Source: Paraphoma chrysanthemicola
Taxonomy: Eukaryota; Ascomycota; Dothideomycetes; Pleosporales; Phaeosphaeriaceae
Length of the DNA: 64,000 bases
Reading direction: 5' to 3'
Assembly: GCA_020744225.1 (NCBI GenBank)
Contig: JAGMWG010000021.1
Coordinates: forward strand, 558,001-622,000
Position 1 is the first letter of the stretch. Each line of letters opens with the position of its first letter. Both the position numbers and the translations under genes were made by a program. This document shows positions 10,867-21,621 of the stretch, piece by piece. The notes below the pieces were generated by a model. It worked only from the letters and a program-made list of their open reading frames with translations. It was not told the DNA's origin and made no database searches.

Positions 10867-11571
10867 TCATTGCCTCTCAAACAAGCAGAACTCGAATCTG
10901 ACGCCCTGTTCCTCGATCCCGCCTTCATCCAAATTCTCGCCAGTGCAAGCCTCTAGCTCTTCCTTGCTCGCCTTCTTCCAAACCATGCTCTCCTCCAGGT
11001 TCACAGGGAAGAACGTATCGCAGTCGTACTCTTTGCGTATGTTTGTAAGAAGCACGCGCTTCGTCTGCGGCAGCTCCAGCGCGGTTTGGTATATACTTGC
11101 GCCGCCGATAACAAACACGCGATCGACTTCCGGCTTGCTCTCCAGTTTCGACAGCGCATCGATTATGCCAGTCGCGACCAGTGGTCCTTCTACCTCGCTC
11201 TTGCTTGCCAGGCTCTTCTCGAATTCTTCTGCGTTCCGAGTGATGACGATGTTCAATCTATCCTTGAGTGGACGAAACTTTGCCGGTATGCTGTCCCAGG
11301 TCTTGCGTCCCATGAGCACTGCGTTGACCTTGCGTGGTCCGTCTGCAGCACTGGGTGGGGAGGACACTCGCTTTGTGACGCGTGCAAAGTAGCCCATTTC
11401 CTTCTTGAGTTGTGGCCATGGGAGTGTGCCGCCTTTCCCAATGCCGAGTGAGGGCGTTGCGGCAAGAATGAGTGTCAGACTCGGTGGCTTCGGCATGTTG
11501 GACGCGTCGCTCGTGGTTGCAATTGAATGGTTTTGGATGGGTGAATGTGCTGCTACGTCGGGGTGCGACAT
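10867..11571 (-). CDS. DFR1: Dihydrofolate reductase
   Basis: Single exon, 234 aa. It reduces dihydrofolate to tetrahydrofolate with NADPH and feeds thymidylate, purine and methionine synthesis. Visible DHFR marks are LGIGKGGTLPWPQLKKEMGYF (substrate loop with the PW pair), VLMGRKTWDSIP, RLNIVITRN, and VFVIGGASIYQTAL with the GG dinucleotide-binding pair. The C-terminal CDTFFP matches fungal enzymes. The ATG at 11571 gives a 25-residue leader before MPKPPSLTLILAAT; translation could start at that inner ATG, which matches the usual start better. An insertion in the KRVSSPPSAADGPRKV region is common in fungal DHFR. Confidence 0.95.
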   Translation of the reverse strand: MSHPDVAAHSPIQNHSIATTSDASNMPKPPSLTLILAATPSLGIGKGGTLPWPQLKKEMGYFARVTKRVSSPPSAADGPRKVNAVLMGRKTWDSIPAKFRPLKDRLNIVITRNAEEFEKSLASKSEVEGPLVATGIIDALSKLESKPEVDRVFVIGGASIYQTALELPQTKRVLLTNIRKEYDCDTFFPVNLEESMVWKKASKEELEACTGENLDEGGIEEQGVRFEFCLFERQ

Positions 11572-12195
11572 GGCTCAGGAGAAAAGCATGGAATTACGGG
11601 ATTTTTGGGCTTCTAGTATAAGGTGCACGTGGAGCAAGAGCCGGGTAAGTGGTTTTGTCGCAGCGTCTGGAGGAAGTTGAAATGACGTGCGGGGAAAATT
11701 TCGCGCTAAAAGCAACACGAAGAAACGTGACCAAAGGCAGAATTTGTATTGATGAATATTATGTCGAGCATCACAAGTTCTCGGGATTACTTCAATCTAG
11801 ATTCCTTTGCATAGACTTTATTGATCAAGCCAAGGAACTGCATATGGTACACCGGCCATCAGCCTCGCACAGTAGAATCCAACACCTGCAATACACGCCC
11901 CCAAACGCTGGCTTGCGCTGCATCATCCCATCATACCCAACCAAGTCTCCCAAATAAGAAGTTACTGAACGCCTGTGATTACACCACCCAATGCCGCTCC
12001 CGCATGAACATTTGTATGATGAAGCAAGATCCCATATAGCCCAGTTCATACAACGTCGACCGTGTGCCCAGTTTTCCAAGGGGTATCTCGTGAGTAAGCA
12101 AGGGCATGCTAAGCAGCAGAAATACAAAGCGCCCATCTGAGTTCCCTCCACATACTCCCGAGTTGCTCTGGTGGCTAGAAGGAAGAAAGCGAGAT
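11572..12195. other. Intergenic, promoter side of DHFR and 3' side of PSY2
   Basis: 624 bp between two minus-strand genes. No coherent gene seen. It should hold the DHFR promoter (high coordinates) and the PSY2 3' untranslated region. Confidence 0.45.
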
Positions 12196-15052
12196 CTATT
12201 CGCCTTCTCCGCCTTCACCACCACTCTTCAGGGGTAATGAGAGCGATATTTTCTTCGGCCCGCTATTGTCTTTGCCAGAGTTGATATTTGGTGACTTCCG
12301 GCGCAGACTTCGCAAGCTCCCCGTGCTCGCGTTACTTGCTGTTGAAGCGCGACGCTTAGGACCGGTACTAGTGGATATGCTCGCCAGCAGTTCGTCTTCC
12401 TCGTCATCTTCTCGTCTTCGCTTCTCTGAGATGCGCTCAGGTGGCGACCCCACAGCTGATGCCTTCGGAGAAGTGCTTTCATCTGGTGTTTGTGATGTCG
12501 TCGACAGCTTCTGAGCCGAGGCTGGTATTTCCGCTGCAAGAATGTCCATGTCATCTTCTTCGGCGTCATCATCAGGATAGTTGACAAGAGGTCGCACGGG
12601 CGATGCGCCATTCATAACGGGCTTGCCAGTACTGGGCACACTGTCGTCCTCTTCGTCAGACGCATTGAAGTATGCCTCCTCGTCCGCGTCCACCTCCTTC
12701 AAGCCATGACCCCATTTGCCACCATTCACCATTGCGTTGTGCCTTGCGGGCGTGTCACTGTCTACGCTCGTGAACGAATGCTCAAGCTCTTGCGTGGTGG
12801 CCGGCTCATGCATTTGGTCATATCGCAGAATCAGGTTCTGGAATGTGTCGACGTATGTAATCTCTTGCAATTTCTCGCGATATGTCTCAACAAGGTGTTG
12901 TACGATCATCTTGATATTTTCGCGCTTGATGAACTCGAAAAGTTCCAAGCAAGCCGAATTGAGTAGATTGTCGCGCGGCATCGTGTCAAAGAGTATCTTC
13001 AGTATCGGCTCGAACAATTGGTGCTGGATGATTTGTCGATTGTGCGTTTCGTCATGGAAGCCTATGACAGTTCGGAAGTACTTGAGGGCGGTGAGCTTGA
13101 GGTGCTTCTCTGGGCAGTCCATGAGTTGTGCGACTCGCGCTGCAAGGCCTTCTGAAAGTATGAAGTATTTGCTGCGGAAGTTATGCTGTCGAATAAAGAA
13201 GCACAGAACCTCAACAAGATGAGCATAAAGGGACACCTCTTGCATGGATAGATCATCCACTGTTCCTGTTAGCCGAGATCGCTACGTGATGGAAGGTAGG
13301 AGCTTACTGGATTCTTTGCCCTCGAGGTCCTTTAGAGGCTGGAACAACTTCCTCGCGGACTCGTCATAGAAGTTCTGGATGAAAGAATCGGTTTGGGGTA
13401 TAGAGGGCAGCTGTCCCCTCATCTTTGCCAGGAAGTCACTGTTTGTCCGCCCAAGGGCTTCGATTGATGCTGAGTTGGCATTCGGATCGAGCAGAATCTT
13501 GATGGCCTCTGCCATTTGAGCCTTGACTCCAAGGTCGACCTCGATGAGTAGCAGCTCAATGAGGGTGTCAGTCAACGGCTTGGACTTCTCCTGAATGGCT
13601 TTGAAGATGTAGCTGCGGACCATCAGCGCATCGTGATCGATGAGATTGATTAGTGTCTCCGTCCCAGCCACGCGCACCGAAGCGTCCTGGTGCTTGAGCG
13701 CAAATTGTAAAACCTCAAGCAAGCCGTTGCTGATGAAGTTCTGGTATAGTTGTGCTCGACTGTTGGCCTGTAAGCTCTTGGCGATGGTGCAGCACTGCTG
13801 TATGAAGAGCACTGCGTCCTTCTTCCGTTGCACGCTCTGTTCCTTTGGTCCAAATATGGAAAACAGCTCCTTCAAGAACGTAATGTTCGCTTGTAGGTGT
13901 TGAACGATGTCGACTTGGTGGAAGAATATAAGCGAATTCAGAACGGAGAAGGTCGGATCATCGAGGATGCGAGCGAGGACGACGTCTTTGAGGTACTGCA
14001 GCCGGTAGGTGTAGTGTATCTTCCTCTTGATACTCTCGTCCTCGATCTTGACAACCTCCTTGAACTTGGACTCGTCCGCCAGGTATTGCCTGTGGTTGGC
14101 CTTGTGCAGCGGAAAGTCAGGGTCGTATTCCAGAGCCCCGACGACGCCAAGCACCACGCTGTCGGTCACAATGTACTCGATGATCTGACTGTCGTTGAGC
14201 AGTATCAGCATCTTCATGATGCTACATAACCGGTGCAGATCGGACACGCTTTCCAGGTCCTCGGCCATATCGACAAGTGGTATCAGCTTCGGTATGTACT
14301 TCTCCGCAAAGATGAATTTGGCAAGGGCTTCGCGGCCGCCGGGCGTCGAGTTCGCTGCGCGCATGTGGTTTTCGATTTCGTGCAGGTTGCCCAGGTCGGG
14401 ATTGGGCAGCATGATGGGACTGACATGGTCCATGTCGTCAGACAGGCCCTCGTCTGCTAGCGGTCAGCGCTGTGAAAGAGATATGCGCGGCGTGTGCCTA
14501 CCTTGGGCGAGTGCTTGGAGTCGCGACTGCACTTCGTTCACAAAGTCCCTGCCATGAATCAGCGCGTGCCCCGAAGACGAGTGTGAGAGCTGCCCACCAT
14601 ATGCTGGCGCAGCCCTCTGGCTCCTGGAAGCTGAGGGCCATGTCGGTGCCATTTTGCTCGGTCCATACTATCAGGGTGTCTGCTGCGGATCAGCCGTAGC
14701 CGAGCGCCGTGTTATTATCGCGCCATACCTTGCTGTTTCTGGTAGCCGTCGTCCTTGGATATGCGCGTCTCGAGCAGTTGACGCGTCTGGTCATCTTCGG
14801 ACAGGACGACGATTTTCGCTTCCTCGGCCTGCGGTCGCACAAGTCAGCCGAGCACGGTGCGACAGGCGCAAACCACGATGCCATCGCGCCGACGCCGGAG
14901 CGCATCAGGGCGGCGGCGCGGTGGAGGGAGGAACGCACACTCACGACGATGCCCCTGCAGAAGCCGGTACCCCGGTCGAACCAGTCATTGTTCTTGAGCT
15001 CGTATACCTTGACGCGCTTGCGATCGTTGGCCGGCGGCGCTACCAAGGCCAT
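12196..15052 (-). CDS. PSY2: Serine/threonine protein phosphatase 4 regulatory subunit 3 (Psy2/SMEK)
   Basis: Six exons on minus: 14945..15052, 14729..14828, 14598..14679, 14502..14548, 13308..14456 and 12196..13259 (or 13265), about 850 aa. Splicing assembles the N-terminal RanBD/PH-like domain: RVKVYELKNNDWFDRGTGFC, LLETRISKDDGYQKQQ, then TLIVWTEQNGTDMALSFQEPEG and IW-DFVNEVQ. The central SMEK armadillo-like region (DUF625) fills exon 5 into exon 6, including EVSLYAHLVEVLCFFIRQHNFRSKYF. The C-terminus is acidic and Ser-rich with KRRREDDEEDELLASI. The subunit targets PP4 to substrates in DNA damage recovery and metabolism. Two acceptors are ambiguous: 14456 or 14453 for exon 5 and 13265 or 13259 for exon 6; all keep the frame. 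Confidence 0.93.
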
Positions 15053-16917
15053 AGTAGGAGGTGAGGCCTACAAGCACTCTGGCGCGGGCAAACACGCCCT
15101 CCAGAGTGTCGCGCGCGGTCGCGATGCCTTGCGCAGTGCGTGGGGACAATTGGCGGCGGGTGCGGAAGCGTGGGTGGGTGCTCGGGAGCGTCGCGCTGGC
15201 AGATGACGATAGGATAGGAGGCTGGGCGGCCAGCGGGCTGTCCGCAACGCGACGAGCAGTGGCTCGGGTGCTACCTGCCCGATCGCGTGCCGTGAGAGAG
15301 AGGCCCTCGCGAGATGGACGGCGCTGCGTGGTGGTGGTGATCGGCCGCGGGAAGTTCGGCGGCTTGTCGCGTCGTGGTGGGTTGGGTTGCAGATTCGGAG
15401 GCAGGCTTTGGCGGTAAGGCTAATCAGATGCAGATATCGATAAAGGCGCTAGCTGAGGGCTGGACCTGGACCGCGGCAGACGGAGCCGCAACACCAGTGA
15501 ACCCTGAAGATGGAGGAGCTGCGTCGTGTGTGATCGAGAGCACAACCCGGGGGAGCTGCGGCGCGATGCAGCGTGCAGCGAGTAGTGGCTATCGCCTCCA
15601 GTGACGATAGGCAGCTGCCAGCGAGCGAGGCGAAGTTCGACACACACTGACGCCATGTGCTTGGCGGCATTGTCGCTCCCCAGATCATCCCACGCTCGAC
15701 GAGAACATATCGAGCCACAACTATGCGGTTCTTTATTATCCGCTGCTGCTCTTCTCAAATCCAGCTGTTGGTCTCCATTGTCTATGCATCCGCATTGCAA
15801 CAACACTCGGTGCAGTTCTCCCCTCGCAATGTGAGAGCAAGGTGGCACAGTCTCCGCCACTGCGCCGCGCACAGCGTGTCATATAATGCACGAGCAGGTG
15901 AACGGCAAGTGGTAGCAACAGCTGCGCATTGAGTCTGCCAATAGTAGTGATATTTCTTGCTCTGAATACTAGAAAGCTTTTGCCCTGCATTTCCTCCTCA
16001 CTGCGCTGCTCCGCCGCTCTCTGCATTCACCTATCAGATCGCAGCCACCAGCAAGGGCTTGATTCGGCCGCTAATAAGCTCACCAAGCTCACCACGAAGC
16101 AACAGGTAGGCTTAGTCTTCACACAAATTATGCTCTTCACAGAAGTAGATTGCGATAGTGTACTGCGACTCTCCCTTTCTGGCACAGCATTGTGGTTCGC
16201 CACGTCGTGCTTACGTCGCACGCGAAGGAAGCTATGGTCCTTCCTCAAGGAGCAACGACCATGCAGCCAACCAAACTCAAAAGCCCCGCCCTACATCGTT
16301 TCTAGAATCGATGCACCTTAAGCCGATCGCATAGCCTCGCTCATCGCTCAATTCACCACGGTCAAGCGACTGAAATGCACTTCTCCTATCCGAGCGAGCT
16401 TCCCGTTATGCACGCATGGGGATGCGGCAAGTTACCAGACCATGGTAATCGCTTCTGATCCAGACTGCACCCCTACCACTGCGTTGGGATTCGATACGTG
16501 GGATGCTCGGCTGCATGCCGCCTACCACCACTCTCCGCCCATGTACTTACAGCATTGCACAATCGCTGCTCGTCAAGACATCACCGAATGTACCCGCTCT
16601 GCGTTGCGTTGCAAGGGCAGTGCAGGGCTGGCTCGAATGACGGCTTCCTAGCTTCATCCTCTCCGTCGAATCTCAACATGGCTCGCCTCCGCGCTGCAGC
16701 CTCGAGCGCGGCTTATCGTGTAGCGTCTCGACAAGCACGCACTGACAGGAGCCAATATGCAGCCATCCATGCACCACGAGCGGCCCTGGTCGTTCTGTTG
16801 GGACGGTACTATTTAACCTAGATTACACCACCCGTTCTGGAAACCATGCTCACTCTTTGAGTTCCCTCCCTATAGACTTTACAACGACACACCACAGCTT
16901 GGGCATCCCTCGACTCG
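15053..16917. other. Large intergenic region, no gene seen
   Basis: About 1.9 kb between divergent genes (PSY2 on minus, Ser-rich protein on plus). GC-rich near 15060-15420, which fits a promoter and 5' leader for PSY2. Many short frames on both strands but no family motif and no exon chain. A TATTTAA element lies at about 16809, roughly 110 bp before the ATG at 16918. Confidence 0.45.
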
Positions 16918-17808
16918 ATGGCGCTGTTTACCAAATTCAAAAAGGCCAAAGACGCAGCAGTCGAACACAAGAAAACAGCGGCTGCCCAGCAGGCCAAAGC
17001 ACCATCGGTACCATACAGGCATGTGCCGACCCACGCGGCTCAGGACGCCCTAGCTGCGCAACCCATGACCCTCAAGCCCGAAGAACTCCAGGCCAGGATT
17101 GCGAAAGCCAGGAAGAGAAGAGCAAGTTCTTATCAATCTCCTGTTGCCGCACGCCACTCCGTGTATCACTCTTGCGAGTCCTCCCGTATGTCTTCACGCA
17201 CGAGCAGCACTGCACAATTCGCATCTGGATCGAAGTCATCGAGCGTCAAGGGGCATAATAGCGGCGCTGGTTCAATAGACGCTGTCATGAGAAGGTCGCA
17301 GTCATTTCCGCAGCCGCAAGGCATGTCAATTGGGGAGCATCCATTTTTGAGTCTCGGTGGCTCTTCTGCGTTCCTGTCTCCTAGCACTCCGCAGCCCAGA
17401 GCCTCGAATGCTATGAGCAGCAGATCGTCTTTTGCGAAGACAAAGAGTCCTCTGTCAAACATCTCTTCAGATGAAGGTAAGCTGCATGAGGCTGACTTGT
17501 GATGAGCTCCAGCGCTGACAAAGGTTCAGAGTCAAATGATATTCACACCGACGGTTCAGTTTCGTCTGCTCGTATGTCACTGGGCAAATATACCTCGGAT
17601 TGGTACTGACATGGCTGTAGCGAGTTTTGGCTCAGATCACGCGCAGTTTGGTCATCCCACGACTAAAGCATCCACTGCACACGCTGCTGCGACAGTGATT
17701 CCCGACAAGCATGCTCCCAAGTTGGCGAGTCCCGAATTTGCTACTGCTAGCCGAAGATCGCGATGGTCTCTCCTGCCTCGCAAGAACGCTACAATCGTGG
17801 CGCATTGA
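16918..17808 (+). CDS. Ser-rich basic protein of unknown function
   Basis: Three exons, 16918..17476, 17530..17571 and 17621..17808 (introns 53 and 49 nt), 262 aa. Not recognised. The N-terminus MALFTKFKKAKDAAVEHKK is a Lys-rich amphipathic helix, followed by LKPEELQARIAKARKRRASS, another basic helix, and then a long low-complexity Ser-rich stretch with many RS/SS pairs (for example SRMSSRTSS). The exons join as SSDEE-SNDIHTDGSVSSAPSFGSD, which looks coherent, and the last exon ends RRSRWSLLPRKNATIVAH. No membrane segment or signal peptide. Composition suggests a phosphorylated, intrinsically disordered nuclear or signalling protein; that is inference. Confidence 0.7.
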
Positions 17809-18969
17809 GTTGTCGGTCCAGGGATAGCGGCGTTGCCTTCACTTTCTCTTCGTGTTTCCCTTCTTGCACAGAGCCCGTTCCTAATCATGGTTGTACACAA
17901 GCGACGGAGTTTTGGCGTGACTTCTACTTAGCAAGACCTGTGACATGAGCACAAAATCAGTCAATTCAGACCGGGGAGATTACCACTCATTCTGATCGGA
18001 CTTGCCGAGGCATGCAATCAAATCCGGCAGGTTCCCAGGTGCGAGAGATACATCGCACCAATGCAAAGCTATATCGTGTAGATCTAGCTACATGAAACAC
18101 GCAGATACAGACTAGCCTTGCACTGATCCGTCACTGACGGGCCGCTCACCGAGACCAAAACAGGTTCCGGGATGCCTGCAGAGGATCAGTTGCTGTTGGT
18201 GGCTCCCGGAATATGGAGCCGACCAAGGTGCATACCAAGCTCCGAGTGCTGGAGATAAGGTGCGGCGCGCTCTAGCCTACGGTTAGCCGTTTAGTGCGAG
18301 AGATGGCGTCGATGTGCAGCAGTGCTAAAAATAGATGATTGCTACTTATCTCTGCCGGATTCAACAGTCCAAATCTACGGTGATGAGGGCGCCGATATGG
18401 ACGACAGACGTTGTCTGTAGTGGAACGTGGTGGAGTCTGTGCCTCCTACGGGCCGTCAATGGTCAACGTGCCCGGACGATCTCCTGACGATCTTCATTTG
18501 ACTCGATCGATATCGAAGAATCTATGCGACGTTCCAGCTCACCTTGGCACAAACCTCATGCCATTCTGCCTGCTTGTCCCTATCAATGTTGACAGTGTGC
18601 ATATCTCATCCACTGCTACAACCCGAGGAAGACATCACCAATCACATCTCTAGTACGGTGACGGAGCCATCTGCATATGCAGCTGATACTGGACGGTATG
18701 GTGCATGCTCACCCGCCCTTAAGCAGCTTAAACAGGAGTTTCAATCCTCAGTCTCGAAGCGAAACTTTTACACATTGAGCTCGTGCGTCGACTCCACTTT
18801 CTCCACTACGACGCACGTTTCCGCACGGACCACTCTACGATTATCGATAAGTCGCGGACAGGGTTCAAGCTCCGTTCTCCAGCATTGACATCAACACAAC
18901 ACGAGCAGGTCCAGTTCCATATCTTTCACAAGCTGCGGCCAATCTCACACACTGCTTCCCATTTCCGCT
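17809..18969. other. Intergenic, no gene seen
   Basis: 1.16 kb between two plus-strand genes. Frames are short and overlapping. The last 150 bp should contain the MED22 promoter and leader. Confidence 0.45.
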
Positions 18970-19495
18970 ATGAATCCCTCCGAGCGCACAAAAGAAGCTC
19001 TCCTCGGTACGCCCACTCCATTGCAGCCATTCTCCACCCACATTCCCACTAACCCACTTCCCAGCCCGCACCGAGAACCTCTGCAATGCCATCTACGACG
19101 AGCGCACCCGCGACCCTTGGGGCGGCGATGGCTACCTCTCCACAATCCTGCGCACCGTGCGCATGGAAGAAACTAGCGCGTACAGCGAGTACCAGAAGAT
19201 GAACGAGGCGCGCGACTACTACACGAGTGCGCAAAAGGAATTGACGATCAAGGAACAGAGTGCCGGCTTGATCAAGACGACGCAGGACTTGAGTACCTTG
19301 ATCAGGGATCTACAGGAGCTGTGGCTGTTTGGAGGGCTGGATACGTTGCAGGAGGGCGGGGAGGAGGAGGAGAGGAGGGAGCGGGAAAAGGCGGCGAAGG
19401 TGGCGGGCATAATTGAGGAGTTGGCGAGGGGGAAGAGGGTTGGAGAGGGGAGTGAGGAGAGTGAGATTAAAGAGGAGGCGAAGAAAGATGGGTGA
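18970..19495 (+). CDS. MED22: Mediator complex subunit 22 (Srb6-like)
   Basis: Two exons, 18970..19006 and 19065..19495, 155 aa. Splicing gives MNPSERTKEALLARTENLCN, so the protein begins with the helix typical of Med22. The core SAGLIKTTQDLSTLIRDLQELWLFGGLDTL matches the conserved Med22 helix pair that packs against Med11 in the Mediator head module, which links activators to RNA polymerase II. The C-terminus is a highly charged Glu/Lys/Arg tail (EEEERREREKAAKVAGIIEE). Length is normal. The intron removes a 58-nt segment rich in CCCAC. Confidence 0.82.
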
Positions 19496-19919
19496 AGAGA
19501 GGGGAGCAGGATGGAGCGACATACAACATGAGACCGGCAATATCGGGAGACACACGCCGTGGCCAGAGGACAGCAGCTTGACCATAATACCTTGGCACAC
19601 AACGATCAAGGAAGGCCACACAGGCTCGCAGAAGGCCAGACCTCCAGGAACAAGGAGTGCGAACAAAGTGCAATTAAGCATGGTGGAGAGCGAGCGAAAA
19701 GGCCTCACTCCCCTCGACGACACTCGAGCGCTCTACCAAGTAAGCAGGAGGAAATTATAATCCACAGAACTCACCCTGTAAGAAAATCCACTCGCACAAA
19801 CCGCAGAATGAATCAAGCCATGTTGCTGCAGCACATGTAGCACATACATACCACTTAATCTAAAACTCCCACAATTACTGCGCGACCTTATTCAAAAATC
19901 TCGAGCTCCCTCCATGTCG
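19496..19919. other. Intergenic, no gene seen
   Basis: 3' flank of MED22 leading into the minisatellite. Short frames only. Confidence 0.4.
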
Positions 19920-21400
19920 ACAAACTAAATAATGTCGAGCTTCCTAACGTTGGCGCAATCGCTAATGTTGGCGTATTTGCTAATGTTGGCATATGTGCTA
20001 ATGTTGACGATCTTCTAATGTTGGCTTCTCTTATGTTGGGGAATCTACTGTTGTCGACGGTTTTGCTAATGTCGGCTTCTCTCATGTTGGTAAGTTTGCT
20101 AATGTCTAGCGTTCTTGTTGACGAATCTGCTGTTGTTGGCGGATCTGCTATTGTTGGCGAATCTGCTAATGTTGACTTCTTTCCTGTTGGTAAGTTTGCT
20201 AATGTTGATCGGCCTTGTAGTAGTAGCTCTTATGTTGGCAAATTAACTACATGTTAACGTTCTAATGTTAGTGCGCTAATGTCAACAACGTCCTCTTATG
20301 TTGACGTTGTGTCCTAAGATTGGCGCACGATTGTTGGCGTTTCAATGTGGACGACTTCACTTTATGTTCGCACGCTAATGTCGACAATTCTCTCTAATGT
20401 CGACAAATTTCTCTAATGTCGACGACTTTCCCTAAGGTTAACAGTTTTGTCTACTGTCGGCGCACTAATGTTGGCGCAGTTCACTCCTCCTTCTTATGTT
20501 GACATTTTGCCCTTGTGTCGATAATTTTCTCTAATGTCTACGTGCTAATGTCGGTACACTAATGTCAACGACTTCCCCTCTTGTTCACGTTTACCTCTAA
20601 CGTCGACGTTCTCCTTAATGCCGGTGCGCCCGTGTTGGGCAGTCGCGACACAAGTTCAGCTCTTCTGTCAGGCAAGTTCGGTCTTGTCGCGTAATTCCCT
20701 CTTGTCGAGTGACTTTCCTACTTGTCGAGCACCTCCTCACTTGTCGAACACATTCTCACTTGTCGAGGAGTTTATTACTTGTCAAGCAATCTATCACTTA
20801 TTGACGACTTCCTCTTATGTTGGCGACTCTTCACTTGTTAGCGACTTCCCCTTGTGTTGGCAACTTCCTACATGTTGGCACCTTCTTCTTGTGTTGGCGA
20901 ATTTCCACATGTTGGCGACTCCTCACACTGCCTCTCATGTTGGCAACTTCCCTCATGTTAGCAACTTCCCTCGTGTTGGCGACTTCCCTCGTGTTGGTGA
21001 GCTTCACCTCCCACTTGTTGGTGACTTCCCCTTATGTCGGCGACTTCCCCTTATGTCGGCGACTTCCCCTTATGTCGGCGACTTCCCCTTATGTCGGCGA
21101 CTTCCCCCTTGTTGGTGACTAGCTCTTATGTTGGCGATCTCCCACATGTTGTCGGTGACTGCGTCTCATGTTAGCGACTCCTCACGTGTTGGCGACTCCT
21201 CACATGTTCGCGGATTCCCACATGTCGATGACTGCCTCTTATGTTGGCGACTGTTTCCTCATACTAGCGCACTCGTGATGACGATTTTCCCTAATGTTAA
21301 TGTCGGGCACTTTCCCAGGTTTTACTTGTTAAGCAACTGCTTACTTGTCGAGTACCTGTTATCGAGTACCTGTTATCGAGTACCTATGGACTATCACATT
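19920..21400. repeat. Degenerate minisatellite, about 18-19 bp period
   Basis: About 1.45 kb built from diverged copies of a short unit. The 5' part uses an 18-nt unit such as GCTAATGTTGGCGTATTT (repeated from about 19965). The 3' part uses a 19-nt unit, GACTTCCCCTTATGTCGGC, present as four exact tandem copies at 21023..21098 and flanked by many imperfect ones (core ATGTTGGCGACTTCC). The far end changes to a CTTGTCGAGTACC-type unit with TATCGAGTACCTGT repeated at about 21350-21385. The two flavours share ATGTYGGCG. No spacers of unique sequence, so not a CRISPR. Open frames inside it are repeat artefacts. Confidence 0.85.
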
Positions 21401-21621
21401 AAGGCTGTGCTCACTGCTCTAGCAGTATTTCAATATTGTCGCGTCACGCTGAAGTTGAGCAACAGGCGCAATATTCATGTGGTCCCGTCGGAGCTGTGAA
21501 CGTGCAGTAGAGACTAAAAGGAGTATCATTCACCACCTTGTATGATAGCGCTAAAGTGCATTTCCAGCTTTCGTAACCTGGGTTAATTAGCTCAGATCAG
21601 TACTTTTAGCGAGGTCGAAGC

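Noticed and set aside
15053..16917. Possible gene in the 1.9-kb gap
   Set aside because: Longest frames are 120-150 codons on both strands with GC-driven composition; no splice chain restored any motif.
19920..21400. CRISPR-like array
   Set aside because: Units are contiguous with no unique spacers, diverge gradually, and the host is a fungus.
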